Shown: positions 20,938 to 30,577 of the stretch, piece by piece
Layout of the letters: each line of letters opens with the position of its first letter
How positions within the stretch are numbered: position 1 is the first letter of the stretch
NCBI GenBank assembly: GCA_002420115.1
Contig: DIHK01000042.1
Span: 50,297 to 114,296, forward strand
Source of the DNA: Nitrospira sp. UBA5698
GTDB lineage: Bacteria > Nitrospirota > Nitrospiria > Nitrospirales > Nitrospiraceae
Direction: 5' to 3'
Length of the DNA stretch: 64,000 bases
Made by a program: the position numbers and the translations under genes
The notes under the pieces: generated by a model
What the model was told of the DNA's origin: nothing
The model's database searches: none
The model's input: the letters and a program-made list of their open reading frames with translations, nothing else

Positions 20938-21861
20938 TCACGAACTGGCTCCGGACATGAGGTACAAAATCCCCATCCGCACCGCCACGCCATTCGCGAC
21001 TTGGTCTAAAATCACGGACGATAAACTATCGGCTACATCCGGAGCGATCTCCACCCCTCGATTGATGGGGCCGGGGTGCATCACGATGGCAGCGGGGTCA
21101 GCGAGCCGCACACGCTCAGCAGTGAGCCCGTAGAGTCTCGAATATTCTCGGATTGAAGGAAACTGTGCGCGCCCTTGCCGCTCGAGTTGAAGCCGCAACA
21201 TCATGATGACATTCACGTCGCGCAGACCTTCATCCATGTTGTAGCACACCTTCACTCCCAGCTTTTCGACACCCCATGGCATCATCGTCGGAGGCCCCAC
21301 CACCCTGACCTCAGCGCCGAGTTTGACGAGCGCAAAGATATTCGAACGAGCCACACGACTATGCGACACATCGCCGACAATCGCCACCCGTAAGCCTCGA
21401 AAATTCATGCCGCGTTGCCGAATCGTATAGAGATCGAGCAACGCTTGTGTGGGATGCTCATGCCATCCATCGCCTGCATTGATGACAGACGATCTCACTC
21501 CCTGAGCCAACGCTTCGGCGGCGCCCGCCGAGGAATGACGCAATACGATAATGTCCGCCTGCATTGCTTCGATATTTCTCGCCGTATCGAGCAACGTTTC
21601 CCCCTTCACCACACTGCTGGAGGAAGGTGCAAAGTTGATCACATCGGCGCTCAGCCGCTTGGCTGCCAATTCGAAGGATGTCCGCGTCCTCGTGCTTGGC
21701 TCAAAGAAGAGATTGACGACCGTCTTCCCTCTCAACGCCGGCACTTTTTTGATTTCACGCCCCGTCACTTCCTTAAAGGAATCGGCGGTATCGAGGATGA
21801 GCGTGATCTCATCAACCGCCAACGGGGCGAGGCTCAACAGATCTTTGCGCTTCACGCTCAT
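20938..21861 (-). CDS. pyrB: Aspartate carbamoyltransferase catalytic subunit
   Basis: Joins carbamoyl phosphate and aspartate. The 307-residue protein shows the carbamoyl-phosphate loop [31 protein letters not shown] and [12 protein letters not shown]. No regulatory-chain gene (pyrI) is nearby, so this is probably a holoenzyme with PyrC or a plain trimer. ATG 21861 (MSVKRKDLL) fits the family; a start four residues upstream is possible. It begins 22 bases after pyrR. Confidence 0.97.
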   Translation of the reverse strand: MSVKRKDLLSLAPLAVDEITLILDTADSFKEVTGREIKKVPALRGKTVVNLFFEPSTRTRTSFELAAKRLSADVINFAPSSSSVVKGETLLDTARNIEAMQADIIVLRHSSAGAAEALAQGVRSSVINAGDGWHEHPTQALLDLYTIRQRGMNFRGLRVAIVGDVSHSRVARSNIFALVKLGAEVRVVGPPTMMPWGVEKLGVKVCYNMDEGLRDVNVIMMLRLQLERQGRAQFPSIREYSRLYGLTAERVRLADPAAIVMHPGPINRGVEIAPDVADSLSSVILDQVANGVAVRMGILYLMSGASS

Positions 21862-21883
21862 GGAACCCTCCATTCCATGACCA

Positions 21884-22546
<663 letters not shown>

Positions 22547-22560
22547 CTATTTTTAGACAT

Positions 22561-22593
22561 AAAAAAACCTCCTCACCAGGTATGGCGAGAAGG
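22561..22593 (-). terminator. Intrinsic terminator of the pyr attenuator
   Basis: Minus-strand RNA: CCTTCTCGCC (22593-22584), loop AUACCU, then GGTGAGGAGG (22577-22568), a continuous 10-bp stem with two G-U pairs, followed at once by seven T residues (22567-22561). It lies about 110 bases before pyrR and about 80 bases after the transcription start, so it can stop transcription before the operon. Confidence 0.9.
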
Positions 22594-22637
22594 TCGATTG
22601 AAAACCAGTTTGGTTCGGAAGACGATCCACCCCGCAA

Positions 22638-22670
22638 CTCCTTGCTCACCTCACTGGATGAGCATTAAAG
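22638..22670 (-). promoter_or_regulatory. PyrR-binding anti-antiterminator hairpin
   Basis: The minus-strand RNA has the stem TGCTCA / TGAGCA enclosing the loop TCCAGTGAGG, very close to the loop bound by PyrR in Bacillus pyr leaders (UCCAGAGAGGC type), with CTTT / AGGAG able to extend the lower stem. The 3' half of this hairpin (GGTGAG, then AAGG) can instead pair with the 5' half of the terminator (CCTT, CTCGCC), giving an antiterminator. This is the mutually exclusive switch expected for PyrR control. Confidence 0.85.
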
Positions 22671-22678
22671 GTTTCGCC

Positions 22679-22707
22679 ATCTTACTGAGTCATTGGCACT
22701 CTGTCAA
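22679..22707 (-). promoter_or_regulatory. Sigma-70 promoter of the pyr operon
   Basis: On the minus strand TTGACA (22707-22702), a 17-base spacer, and TAAGAT (22684-22679). Transcription would start near 22672, just before the PyrR-binding hairpin. That spacing places the whole attenuator in the leader RNA. Confidence 0.85.
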
Positions 22708-22925
22708 GATTCTAGGGATGGGGCCTTTCGCCTGTCCGCCTCACAGGATAAGAATGACAACGAAGATCCCTCACACAAGATGCTATCTGGTCAGGAGCAT
22801 ACGTGTATTGTCGGTCGGCACCTGCGCTAAGTCCGAGGACTCAAACAAACGGGCCCTGCTCCATGGATCATTTGTCTCGTCGGTGCTTCCAGATTGGATT
22901 TCTATACCTAAGCCCACAACCAGTG

Positions 22926-23285
22926 CTAGCCTCTCACGATGTCCTCGCAGGTGGCTTGGTCCTGATACTCACGGCGCTTCGTGAGGGCGGCGAAATCATC
23001 CTCGATGGAGTTCAGGGCGGGAGAATAGGGCGCGAGAAACAGCAGGGTCGCACCCGTCGCTGCGATGAGGCCTTCAGACACAGGCACAAACACCTCTTCC
23101 GCCGGTCGCTGAAGATGCTCGCTTCGTAGGTCCCATCAAAAAGCACAGGTTCTGCCAATCGCCCCTCCAGGCGAGCGATAAGGAGCGACGTGCGGGGGCG
23201 GCGATGCCCGGAGACTAGACCGTCCACCCGCTGGCCGTTGGGAGCATACCCATACCGACGCGCCGTCGGCGACACACACCCGCAT
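22926..23285 (-). pseudogene. Decayed IS630-family transposase fragment
   Basis: One frame gives RRYGYAPNGQRVDGLVSGHR and RLEGRLAEPVLFDGTYEAS, the central part of an IS630-type DDE transposase. After a deletion of about 30 codons and a frame change, another frame gives IAATGATLLFLAPYSPALN, IEDDFAALTKRREYQ and a stop at 22926, the C-terminal end with the last catalytic acid. The N-terminal helix-turn-helix region and the second catalytic segment (VVMDN) are missing, so it is inactive. Confidence 0.8.
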
Positions 23286-23542
23286 TAATCGATGTCCACG
23301 GGGTGTTTATAAGCACAGGGTCAATCGCCCGTCTTATTCGAACGGTGTGTGCAGAGCTTCCAGGACGAGAAAGCGCTCATGCCTATTGCGAGGGTGGACC
23401 GCTTCGATCATCCCCGCACGGAAGCAGATAGCGGGTACAATCAGTCAGGTCGAAGAGCTATCTGCGCTGGCTACATGCGCCGGAATATCAGCAATTACAT
23501 CCGTGGATCAACAGATTGGCCACCAAGTGATCGGTGCGACTC
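23286..23542. other. Gene-free stretch beside the IS630 remnant
   Basis: About 260 bases with no frame that resembles a protein and no clear promoter or hairpin. It is probably further eroded mobile-element or flanking DNA. Confidence 0.4.
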
Positions 23543-24481
23543 TCAGCGATCCAGGGCCAAGTCCCATTTCTCTCCGAGCTTCATATCCCAATGGTCGGGG
23601 TCGAATTTTAATTGTCCTGCCTTAGTTGTAAAGGTCAACTCACCAAAATAAACTCGCTCCTTGACATTGTATAAATCGACGCGGACGTGCCCGAACCCGG
23701 CCGACAGTTTCGCGGCGACGGCAATCATCTCATCAAGATTGGCCGGCTTCGGTATCCACGGTCGTGCTGCACCTTCTTCGCAGGAAAGCTCGAGTAAATT
23801 CCAGACAGAGTCAAAGAATGGACTGATGTCGTGCGCATGATTACGAATCCAAATAAGCTCCGGCGTCCCGTTGAAACAGTAGATCTTATAGTCGAGTGGT
23901 AAACTCCCATCTTGATCGGTCAAGCATTCCTCAATCATGATTCTCGGTCTAACTTGATAGTACTGGTACTCTCGTCCGCGCCAATAATAATCTTCGGCCA
24001 ACCATCCCGACACTTTCCGAATGATATCGGTTCGATCCGGCGGTCCGTCGACCACGATCACCTGTTCGCTTGCGTGGCTCGGCTTGATCACATACTTCGT
24101 CCGCAACCTTTCAAACGGAATCTGATGAGGGTCCTCCCCGTGCCAGAGAAGCGGAATCAAATAGTCGGACCCCACCGTGCTCGCCACATGGGCGCGCACC
24201 GCGTACTTATCGGCCAGTTCCCGAAACCGCGGGGGCATCTCTCCCCGATTCCAGGTAATCATCCGCCAGAACAGCTTCTCGGTATAAGTCTGAGGATTCG
24301 TCAGATTGAGCGGTTTGCCATGAATTCGAGCATACTTGCGTAACAAGATGGCCTCGCCTTCCGACCTCCGCATTACTTGACGCTTGACGTCGCGGTAGCG
24401 ATTGAGAAGGTCATGCGGCATGCTGTCACGAAGCTTAGTGCGAAGCGCTGAGATTATTTGCGTGTGAACGGCTTGGTCCAT
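23543..24481 (-). CDS. TupA-like ATP-grasp protein (cell-surface polysaccharide type)
   Basis: 312 residues. It resembles the ATP-grasp TupA family (PF14305): RIHGKPLNLTNPQTYTEKLF, then ELADKYAVRAHVAS with the GSDYLIPLLWHGEDP strand, KYVIKPSHASEQVIVV as the nucleotide-binding lysine segment, RPRIMIEECL, LPLDYKIYCFNGTPELI, and GFGHVRVDLYNVKERVYFGE with acidic metal ligands. Family members are thought to add amino acids or similar groups to sugars of surface polymers; the substrate is unknown here. It stands alone between two dead transposase remnants, which suggests a horizontally acquired or relocated gene. Confidence 0.8.
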   Translation of the reverse strand: MDQAVHTQIISALRTKLRDSMPHDLLNRYRDVKRQVMRRSEGEAILLRKYARIHGKPLNLTNPQTYTEKLFWRMITWNRGEMPPRFRELADKYAVRAHVASTVGSDYLIPLLWHGEDPHQIPFERLRTKYVIKPSHASEQVIVVDGPPDRTDIIRKVSGWLAEDYYWRGREYQYYQVRPRIMIEECLTDQDGSLPLDYKIYCFNGTPELIWIRNHAHDISPFFDSVWNLLELSCEEGAARPWIPKPANLDEMIAVAAKLSAGFGHVRVDLYNVKERVYFGELTFTTKAGQLKFDPDHWDMKLGEKWDLALDR

Positions 24482-24778
24482 CTAACTTCTCCTCTCTGCA
24501 AAAGCTTTGCCTCTCGTCAATGAGTCCTCTGATTTAATAGCAGTTTTCTATAGCATGATGGAAGGTCATCAAGAACCCGTCCGGTCTTGCTGGATGTATC
24601 TTCCCTGGACAAGCATATCGTGGAAGCAGGTAAATATAGAGACCTGACTTTCATATATTGAGCTTCTCACTCTCTTCAGCCCTCATGTCACATGCTTTCA
24701 ATAAGTTCTCCCAATTTGACATAAAAGAACACCGAGTAAGTTAGGAAACCTCCGATTCATTTTCGTTTGCACGATGAA
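24482..24778. other. Gene-free AT-richer stretch
   Basis: About 300 bases upstream of the ATP-grasp gene and next to the IS5 remnant. It is visibly richer in A and T than the surroundings, with no frame resembling a protein. It may contain the promoter of the ATP-grasp gene, but I see no convincing -35/-10 pair. Confidence 0.4.
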
Positions 24779-25844
24779 CTAGTTTCTGGATGGATCAATA
24801 CAGGTCCCCAGCTGGGTATCCTGTGGTCTGAAAGGTGTCCTTATCGAGTGGGACCCGCCCTCAGGCCATCCACCCTTCGTTTGCACACACCCCCTAGCTA
24901 CTGCCAACTGGCGCCGTCGGACCATGTATAGATTCGCCAACCCACAGCTAATATCGAGCCTGAGAGCGGTCTTCGCACTCTCCTGTAGCGGACTTTGGCC
25001 AACCCAAAGATCCACTTGGACCACTGAGAACGCCGGTTCAACTTTCGCACGCACCTCCAATTTCGTCCGGTTCATAGCCAGCTCGTCTTCACTTAGGTAC
25101 CGATGGCGATCCGCTTTCCCCTAGATGAATTTCCAGGCATTGGGAGCATGCTGCCCTATAGCATGTCACATCGCCCACGGTAGGCCTCGTCGCCTCACAC
25201 CTGTATCTTCTTTCCGTGCAGCAGGTCTGGTGGCATCGGACTGTCAGACACGTTAGCTGCCATAGCCACCGCCGAATGGATCAGCCTGATCACACCTACT
25301 CCAATATAGTCCTTTATGTCAAAGTACCATTGGCTGCCATTCTTGGTCTGATACATCTCGGAATTCCGCTCCTTCGTGCGATTCTTGGTCAAAGAGGAGG
25401 CATTGATGAGGTGACATCCATGATGGTCCCTCGGCTCATCAGTAGGCCTTGCCTCCCCCAATACTCCCCGATCCGCGCAAAGAGCTGTTCCCCAGCTGGT
25501 GGGCTTCCAAGAGATGCCGAAACCTGCAGATCGTGGTCCCCCCAGGTGCGGGCTCTTGGGCGAGATCAATCCCCACAAACTGCCGCAGAGCACTGAGTCA
25601 TACAGCGCCTCCTCCACGGCCGGATCTGAGAGATTAAATCACTGTGCAGACAATGCAGACACAGCATGCAATCGACGACCACCGGTGGACGCCCGAGGCC
25701 TTCGCCTTTGGGATAGACCGGCTCGATCGTGGCGACTTATTCCGTCCAGGGCACGATACGATTCATCTCGCCGAGAAACTGTTTGCGGCGGGTGGGCTTG
25801 CGATACGGTTCAAGCGTGACTTCGGCAAAGATCGGCTGGTGCAT
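24779..25844 (-). pseudogene. Degenerate IS5-family transposase
   Basis: Pieces of one transposase appear in order on the minus strand. The N-terminus (from 25844) has MHQPIFAEV, RKPTRRKQFLGEMNRIVPW and then an in-frame stop. In a second frame, DPAVEEALYDSV is followed by shifted frames giving EQLFARIGEYWG, then SLTKNRTKERNSEMYQTKNG and QWYFDIKDYIGVGV. A C-terminal piece (24779-25140) reads LSEDELAMNRTKLEVRAKVE with GLANLYMVRRRQLA; LGLAKVRYR lies in another frame. At least four frameshifts and a stop make it dead. Confidence 0.85.
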
Positions 25845-26059
25845 AAGGTCCGCCTGCCGTTCAGTGCTGCACGACCTGTAGCTCATTATGAGAGAGGAAT
25901 AAATCAGACCTTCCCTAATTCTGGTTCTATCCACGATAAGCACGATATCGAGGTTTCAAGAACTTCAAAATAGTGTTGCAACAGTCTTCTGGAGACTTAC
26001 GGGATGACGAGGAATAGCCCGAATAGTTCTGTTCCGAATCGACTACAGTCGCCGGTTGA

Positions 26060-27721
26060 TTACGAATCTCGTCCATGTTTGCTCCGCCATACCGTCAGCA
26101 GTGCGGCAAGTTTGTCTTTTGATGACCGATGCTCCTCAGCCAAGGTTTCCAAAAAATCAGAAAGCCGCCTTGATTTCAGCACGGTATACAGAGTGACAAT
26201 GATCACTGGAATCAGCACGATGAGAAAATACCCGATGCGCTTGGTGGACGGTTCCGCACCCAAGTCGAAGAGGTTCATGCCCAATACACCGGTCGTTGCC
26301 ACCCCGATCAAACCGACTGTCGCCACCACCGTCAAGCGAACCATCGTTTCTCCTTGCCGGCGGAGCGCATCGCTGTCGAGGTATTGGCTCATATCTTCCA
26401 ACTCCGAGCGGAGTTCGTCGTAGAGTCGACCGGTGCCCAGATGTTCACTGACCATCCGATACAATTCCTTTACCTGCCCATGATCCGACACCTGATGAGA
26501 CCAGTAGCGATGGGTGAAGCGCAGGAAAATACCGAGCGTTTGGCGGATCACACGGCGAAACTGCCGGACCGAGTCTAACTTGGTGAGATCAAGCTGATGC
26601 ATCGCCTCGACGAGGCGATTCGTCAGCATCAACAGAGCCGCCTTATGAAAATGCGGGATCAGAAACAGTAGAAAATATTCGTGGCGGAATTGTTCCAAAT
26701 TCGTCTTACGGTCTTCGAACGCCGGTTCTCCTGCCTCCCCCACCATCGTGAACACACGGCCCGTGCACATAAAACGGGCACCTGGTGAACCTGGGCCCTG
26801 TCCGTTCCAATACCGGTCATAACAATAGCGTTCTTCGAAGTCACGGAGATAGCGATCTGAAAACGGTAACGTGTCAGCGTTACCGGGTGCCGCCGCTAAG
26901 CCCACTCGCGCAAACTCCCCCCGCGTCAATGCACCCGGATCGTCGAGAGCCAGATACGCCATAACCGGCATCAGGTGGTATTCGAGCTGCCGGTACCGAA
27001 TCAGACCGGCTTTGTCCGAATGGTGCAACACCAGTGGCTCAAGCAGGAACTCCCAGTGGGAAGCCAAGCTCAGTGACCGATGCTGGCAGACGAACGAGAG
27101 ATATTTCTCACGGTGATCATAGTCGGACACAGCGAGCACCGTCCCGTCCGAAGAAAGCCATTCCACATGCTTGGGACAATGCCCACCGTGCCCGTCACGC
27201 TCCCAGTAGGTGGGATAGCATCGACCGAAGCGAAAGAGTGAATTCTGCACATGCACAAGCGGCACATCGTCGGCAAAGATCTCGACGACCAGGATCGCCA
27301 CATCAATGTCGTAGAAAAAATACAAATCCACATGAGCCACCGAAAACGTCACAGGAGTTCCATGAGGGCCGGGAAATACCATGCGCACCTTCGCGATATC
27401 ATTTCGCCGAAAGACTCGGATCGCAGATTCCTCGCGAACTTCAGAGCTCGTTCGCTTTCCCTCACCATACAGAAACCGCTGAACGTAGGGCAGAAATGTT
27501 ACAAACTCGCTGTAATGTCGTTCCTGGAACTGTCGCGGATCACCCGTAAACTCGTCCAGCACCTCTCGCCACGGATTGTTTGGATTAGTCGCCTGGAGCA
27601 GCTCCCAATGCTTTTGAATCGGCGCATCCTCCCGAATAGGAGTAAGCTGCATCGGCCACAGCAGGATTTGTCGGAAATGTCGAACAAGCTTTTGAGCATC
27701 AGACACGTGACATATCCTCAC
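26060..27721 (-). CDS. CorA-like membrane protein with a large unusual N-terminal domain
   Basis: 553 residues, GTG start at 27721 (a GTG at 27706 with GAGG upstream is an alternative). The C-terminus has the two closely spaced transmembrane segments of CorA magnesium/metal channels, about 462-480 and 498-514, and the first ends in GMNLF (GMN at 481-483), the CorA signature tripeptide. The N-terminal 400 residues are longer than in CorA, rich in aromatic and charged residues, and resemble nothing I can name. Long helices before the membrane (EMSQYLDSDALRRQGETMVR) fit the CorA funnel. A metal or small-ion channel is an inference; the substrate is unknown. Confidence 0.65.
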   Translation of the reverse strand: MRICHVSDAQKLVRHFRQILLWPMQLTPIREDAPIQKHWELLQATNPNNPWREVLDEFTGDPRQFQERHYSEFVTFLPYVQRFLYGEGKRTSSEVREESAIRVFRRNDIAKVRMVFPGPHGTPVTFSVAHVDLYFFYDIDVAILVVEIFADDVPLVHVQNSLFRFGRCYPTYWERDGHGGHCPKHVEWLSSDGTVLAVSDYDHREKYLSFVCQHRSLSLASHWEFLLEPLVLHHSDKAGLIRYRQLEYHLMPVMAYLALDDPGALTRGEFARVGLAAAPGNADTLPFSDRYLRDFEERYCYDRYWNGQGPGSPGARFMCTGRVFTMVGEAGEPAFEDRKTNLEQFRHEYFLLFLIPHFHKAALLMLTNRLVEAMHQLDLTKLDSVRQFRRVIRQTLGIFLRFTHRYWSHQVSDHGQVKELYRMVSEHLGTGRLYDELRSELEDMSQYLDSDALRRQGETMVRLTVVATVGLIGVATTGVLGMNLFDLGAEPSTKRIGYFLIVLIPVIIVTLYTVLKSRRLSDFLETLAEEHRSSKDKLAALLTVWRSKHGRDS

Positions 27722-27930
27722 CGATGATCGAATCGCTCACCATCACATACCACTTACCCAATGCCTGACCTTACAACACAGAGCAGCGCCGTGATGGTCT
27801 TATACCACAGCGTCATCTGAATGTATGCGAAGGTCATACCCACTTGGTAGGAGGTAGCCATGTTTCACCATGACGAATCCAGCGGAGACCTCCGTGCCGA
27901 ATGAAACAAGACCGCCAGCTTCTCCGACTA

Positions 27931-28548
27931 TCATTCGTGGGAAATAGTTCTTGGAGCCTGAAGCACACCGATGCCGTCTGACCAAAACGTCTCAGGATCT
28001 TTATCGAAGATATCGAACGTGCTGGATGACAACACACCCCATGAGCCTTGCCGCATCTCATACTCGAGTTGCCCCGGGGCCCATGCGGCAAAACCAGCAA
28101 AGGCACGGAAAGCTTCATCCGGCTTGATACCAGCGATGACCCGTTCTAGCACCGTCGGTGTCCCCACATAAATTCCATTCGCAATATGCCGCGCATCGGG
28201 CACGATCTGCCTGAGTCGGAACAGCAACACCAATTGTGTGCGCTCGACCGGTCCTCCTCCAAATAATCGGTGGTTGGTCTGCTTCAACGTCGGAAGATCC
28301 TGCAACACTTCTGCTAACAGTACATTCGTAGGACGGTTCAAAATGAGGCCGATGGTCCCACGTGGCCCATGTTCAACAATGAGCAGAACGGTTTGAGTAA
28401 AGTTGGGATCCTCCAATGATGGGCTTGCGACCAAGAGCGCCCCCTTATGAACCGGCAAGGGCATCAATTCCTGCGGGGCTATGACCGAGAGCGATGGCAG
28501 GACCAGCATGCCCCCCAGACATAAAACAGCCCACAGGATCTGTTTCAT
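27931..28548 (-). CDS. YqgE/AlgH-family (UPF0301) protein with a signal peptide
   Basis: 205 residues from ATG 28548. The C-terminal domain is the UPF0301/DUF179 fold: GALLVASPSLEDPNFTQTVL, GTIGLILNRPTN and LFGGGPVERTQLVLLF, then GYAxWAPGQLE-type GFAAWAPGQLEYEM. The start MKQILWAVLCLGGMLVLP is a hydrophobic, signal-peptide-like segment that the usual cytosolic YqgE lacks, so this paralogue is predicted to be exported or membrane-anchored. Family function is unclear. It stands alone, 200 bases from the CorA-like gene on the same strand. Confidence 0.82.
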   Translation of the reverse strand: MKQILWAVLCLGGMLVLPSLSVIAPQELMPLPVHKGALLVASPSLEDPNFTQTVLLIVEHGPRGTIGLILNRPTNVLLAEVLQDLPTLKQTNHRLFGGGPVERTQLVLLFRLRQIVPDARHIANGIYVGTPTVLERVIAGIKPDEAFRAFAGFAAWAPGQLEYEMRQGSWGVLSSSTFDIFDKDPETFWSDGIGVLQAPRTISHE

Positions 28549-29140
28549 GGAAGCGCTCACATCGCTCCACAGTGTCGGAGTACGTCATCACCATTGAGAT
28601 ACCGGTATTGCATCACACAAGGCTACGACCCTCGATACGGCGTGTCAACCGCAAGTGGAACGCAACGGGGCGGTTACAGAAACAGGCAACCGCCCGAGGA
28701 ATGAGTCCTCACACTGGCCTCATAAGGGACAGGTCGGACATGAACAACCCGTCTGCCAGTACTATGAGCACAATGAGCAGTGATCCCGATCGAGAGAGAG
28801 AACATCCGTACTCCGCGCGGACTTGATACACTATCGGTGATTCAATACGTCTACGAGCACGGAAAAGTGAGCCTGACCATTCCGCACCACAGGATCGAAT
28901 AGATATCCTTCCATCTCAGGGATACACAGCCCGTTCCCACATCATACGACAGATCAACCTCGGCATGGGTCAACGCCATCGCCTGGTCCAGCTATCGTCT
29001 GCACGTGACTCAGATGAGCATGCCCTCTGGATCACCAGCCTGCGAATCGCGTATGCTAGATGAGGTCACGCTGCTGTGCTATAACACAACCGACTGCCGT
29101 TTGTGAGCCACTATTGGGATTGCGAAAAGGAATCTTACTT
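28549..29140. other. Gene-free stretch
   Basis: Nearly 600 bases between the divergently transcribed YqgE-like and Sel1 genes. No frame resembles a protein, and no strong promoter, tRNA or terminator is visible. Confidence 0.4.
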
Positions 29141-29725
29141 ATGACCACCGGCTTGCGCTATATCCTCGCCGTCACCATCATCGGAAGTCTACAAGGATGC
29201 ATCGATCCACCCAAATCCCCTTATGTCTATGTGCTAGATACCGCCTCACGAATCGATGAGTCCCAGTCGGCTGCAGAACAAGGGAGCGCCGAAGACCAAT
29301 ACCATCTTGGCATACGATATGAGAATGCGCGTCCAGCTGACCATCGAGAAGCCGTGCGGTGGTACCGCATGGCGGCTACTCAGCGGCACGTTGGAGCGTT
29401 TTATCGGCTTTGCGTACTATCGGACATCGGCCGGGGGATGCCACAAGATTATCAGGAGGCGCTCCGGTGGTGCCGTCTTGCTGCAGACCAAGGACATGGA
29501 GCCGCTATGTTTCTCATCGCCACCCACTATGAACAAGCACGGGGCGTTCCTAAGGACCTGGTTCAGGCCTACCTCTGGTATAACCTTGCCGCGGCCAATG
29601 GCCATGAAGCCGGCGCAAAATGGCGGAATCGACTAGGGCACGATATGACACCGGTGCAGATTGCTCAAGCACAATTTCTTACACGAAATTGGAAACCAAA
29701 AGGGCAAGAACCACCTCAAGAGTAA
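29141..29725 (+). CDS. Sel1-repeat lipoprotein
   Basis: 194 residues. ATG 29141 gives a short signal, MTTGLRYILAVTIIGSLQGC, with lipobox LQGC and mature cysteine at about 20. About three Sel1-like (SLR) helical repeats follow: AEDQYHLGIRYENARPADHR, EAVRWYRMAATQRHVGAFYR, EALRWCRLAADQGHGAAMFL. The tail has the common YLWYNLAAANGHEAGAKWRN form. Such repeats mediate protein contacts at the envelope; no specific partner can be named. The start upstream at 29060 is rejected because it would bury the lipoprotein signal. Confidence 0.85.
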   Translation: MTTGLRYILAVTIIGSLQGCIDPPKSPYVYVLDTASRIDESQSAAEQGSAEDQYHLGIRYENARPADHREAVRWYRMAATQRHVGAFYRLCVLSDIGRGMPQDYQEALRWCRLAADQGHGAAMFLIATHYEQARGVPKDLVQAYLWYNLAAANGHEAGAKWRNRLGHDMTPVQIAQAQFLTRNWKPKGQEPPQE

Positions 29726-29917
29726 TCATTAAGAGAGCCGTTCCCTGAGACTCCTGCTTGATTCATGGATCGAATACTCTGTCCCTCCATTCGTCCAACG
29801 ACCAGGTTTACGGTCAACGGGGCTCACATTTCCTGAATAAGCCTCCACACATTCCATCCTTGAACTCCAAGGCATGAGCTGAGTAGGATACATCTCGTAG
29901 GGTTCACTGCACCAACG

Positions 29918-30529
29918 ATGTCAGTACAGTCACACCATCACAGGAGCTCTTTATCGACCAGCATGTTGCTTCCGCTGATCGGTCTACTCACGCTGTGCGG
30001 GTTTTTATCAAGTTGCATTTCTCCTCCCCAACCTCCGTCTCAACCACTTTCGAGTGGGCCAGCAGTGAATGAGCTCCTCACACGAGCGCAGGGAGGCGAG
30101 GCGGAAGCCCAAAACCAGTTAGGCATCCATTACAGTGAAGGCCAAGGGCTTCCACAGAACTATCAGGAAGCGAAGTATTGGTTTAAAAAAGCGGCAGATC
30201 AGGGCCATGCCGGGGCACAGGTCAATCTTGGCACACTCTACTCGTTAGGACAGGGGGCTCCGTTCAGCGACCCAATGGCCTTATTTTGGTTTCAGAAAGC
30301 AGCAGACCAGCGCAATGCGTTGGCCTTTGCTAAACTTGGCATGATGTACGAACGAGGACGAGGAGTTTCACAAAATCTTGTGGAAGCTCACATGTGGTAC
30401 AACCTCTCTGCAGCCTACGGTGAGAAACGAGCCGCTGAGTCCCGCAACACCTTAGCCAAACACATGACGGCTGAACAAATCGCTGAAGCTGAAGCGCGAG
30501 CCAAGAAGTGGACACCGGCTCGACGATAG
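29918..30529 (+). CDS. Sel1-repeat lipoprotein, paralogue of the preceding gene
   Basis: 203 residues. A basic N-terminus and hydrophobic segment (LLPLIGLLTLCGFLSSC) end in lipobox LSSC at about residue 33, then a proline-rich linker. Three to four Sel1 repeats follow: AEAQNQLGIHYSEGQGLPQN, EAKYWFKKAADQGHAGAQVN, ALFWFQKAADQRNALAFAKL. The C-terminal HMWYNLSAAYGEKRAAESRN and MTAEQIAEAE match the end of the upstream gene, so the two arose by duplication. They lie about 190 bases apart, on the same strand. Confidence 0.87.
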   Translation: MSVQSHHHRSSLSTSMLLPLIGLLTLCGFLSSCISPPQPPSQPLSSGPAVNELLTRAQGGEAEAQNQLGIHYSEGQGLPQNYQEAKYWFKKAADQGHAGAQVNLGTLYSLGQGAPFSDPMALFWFQKAADQRNALAFAKLGMMYERGRGVSQNLVEAHMWYNLSAAYGEKRAAESRNTLAKHMTAEQIAEAEARAKKWTPARR

Positions 30530-30577
30530 CCTCTTCATAACAGGGTACATGGCACCGATGGGCCACACTCGACTGAC

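Noticed and set aside
19411..21009. 532-residue plus-strand frame opposite pyrC
   Set aside because: Long only because PyrC codons leave this frame open; its composition is not protein-like and all its length is covered by pyrC and its neighbours.
25644..25973. 109-residue plus-strand frame over the IS5 remnant
   Set aside because: The transposase pieces are on the other strand in correct order; this frame is antisense.
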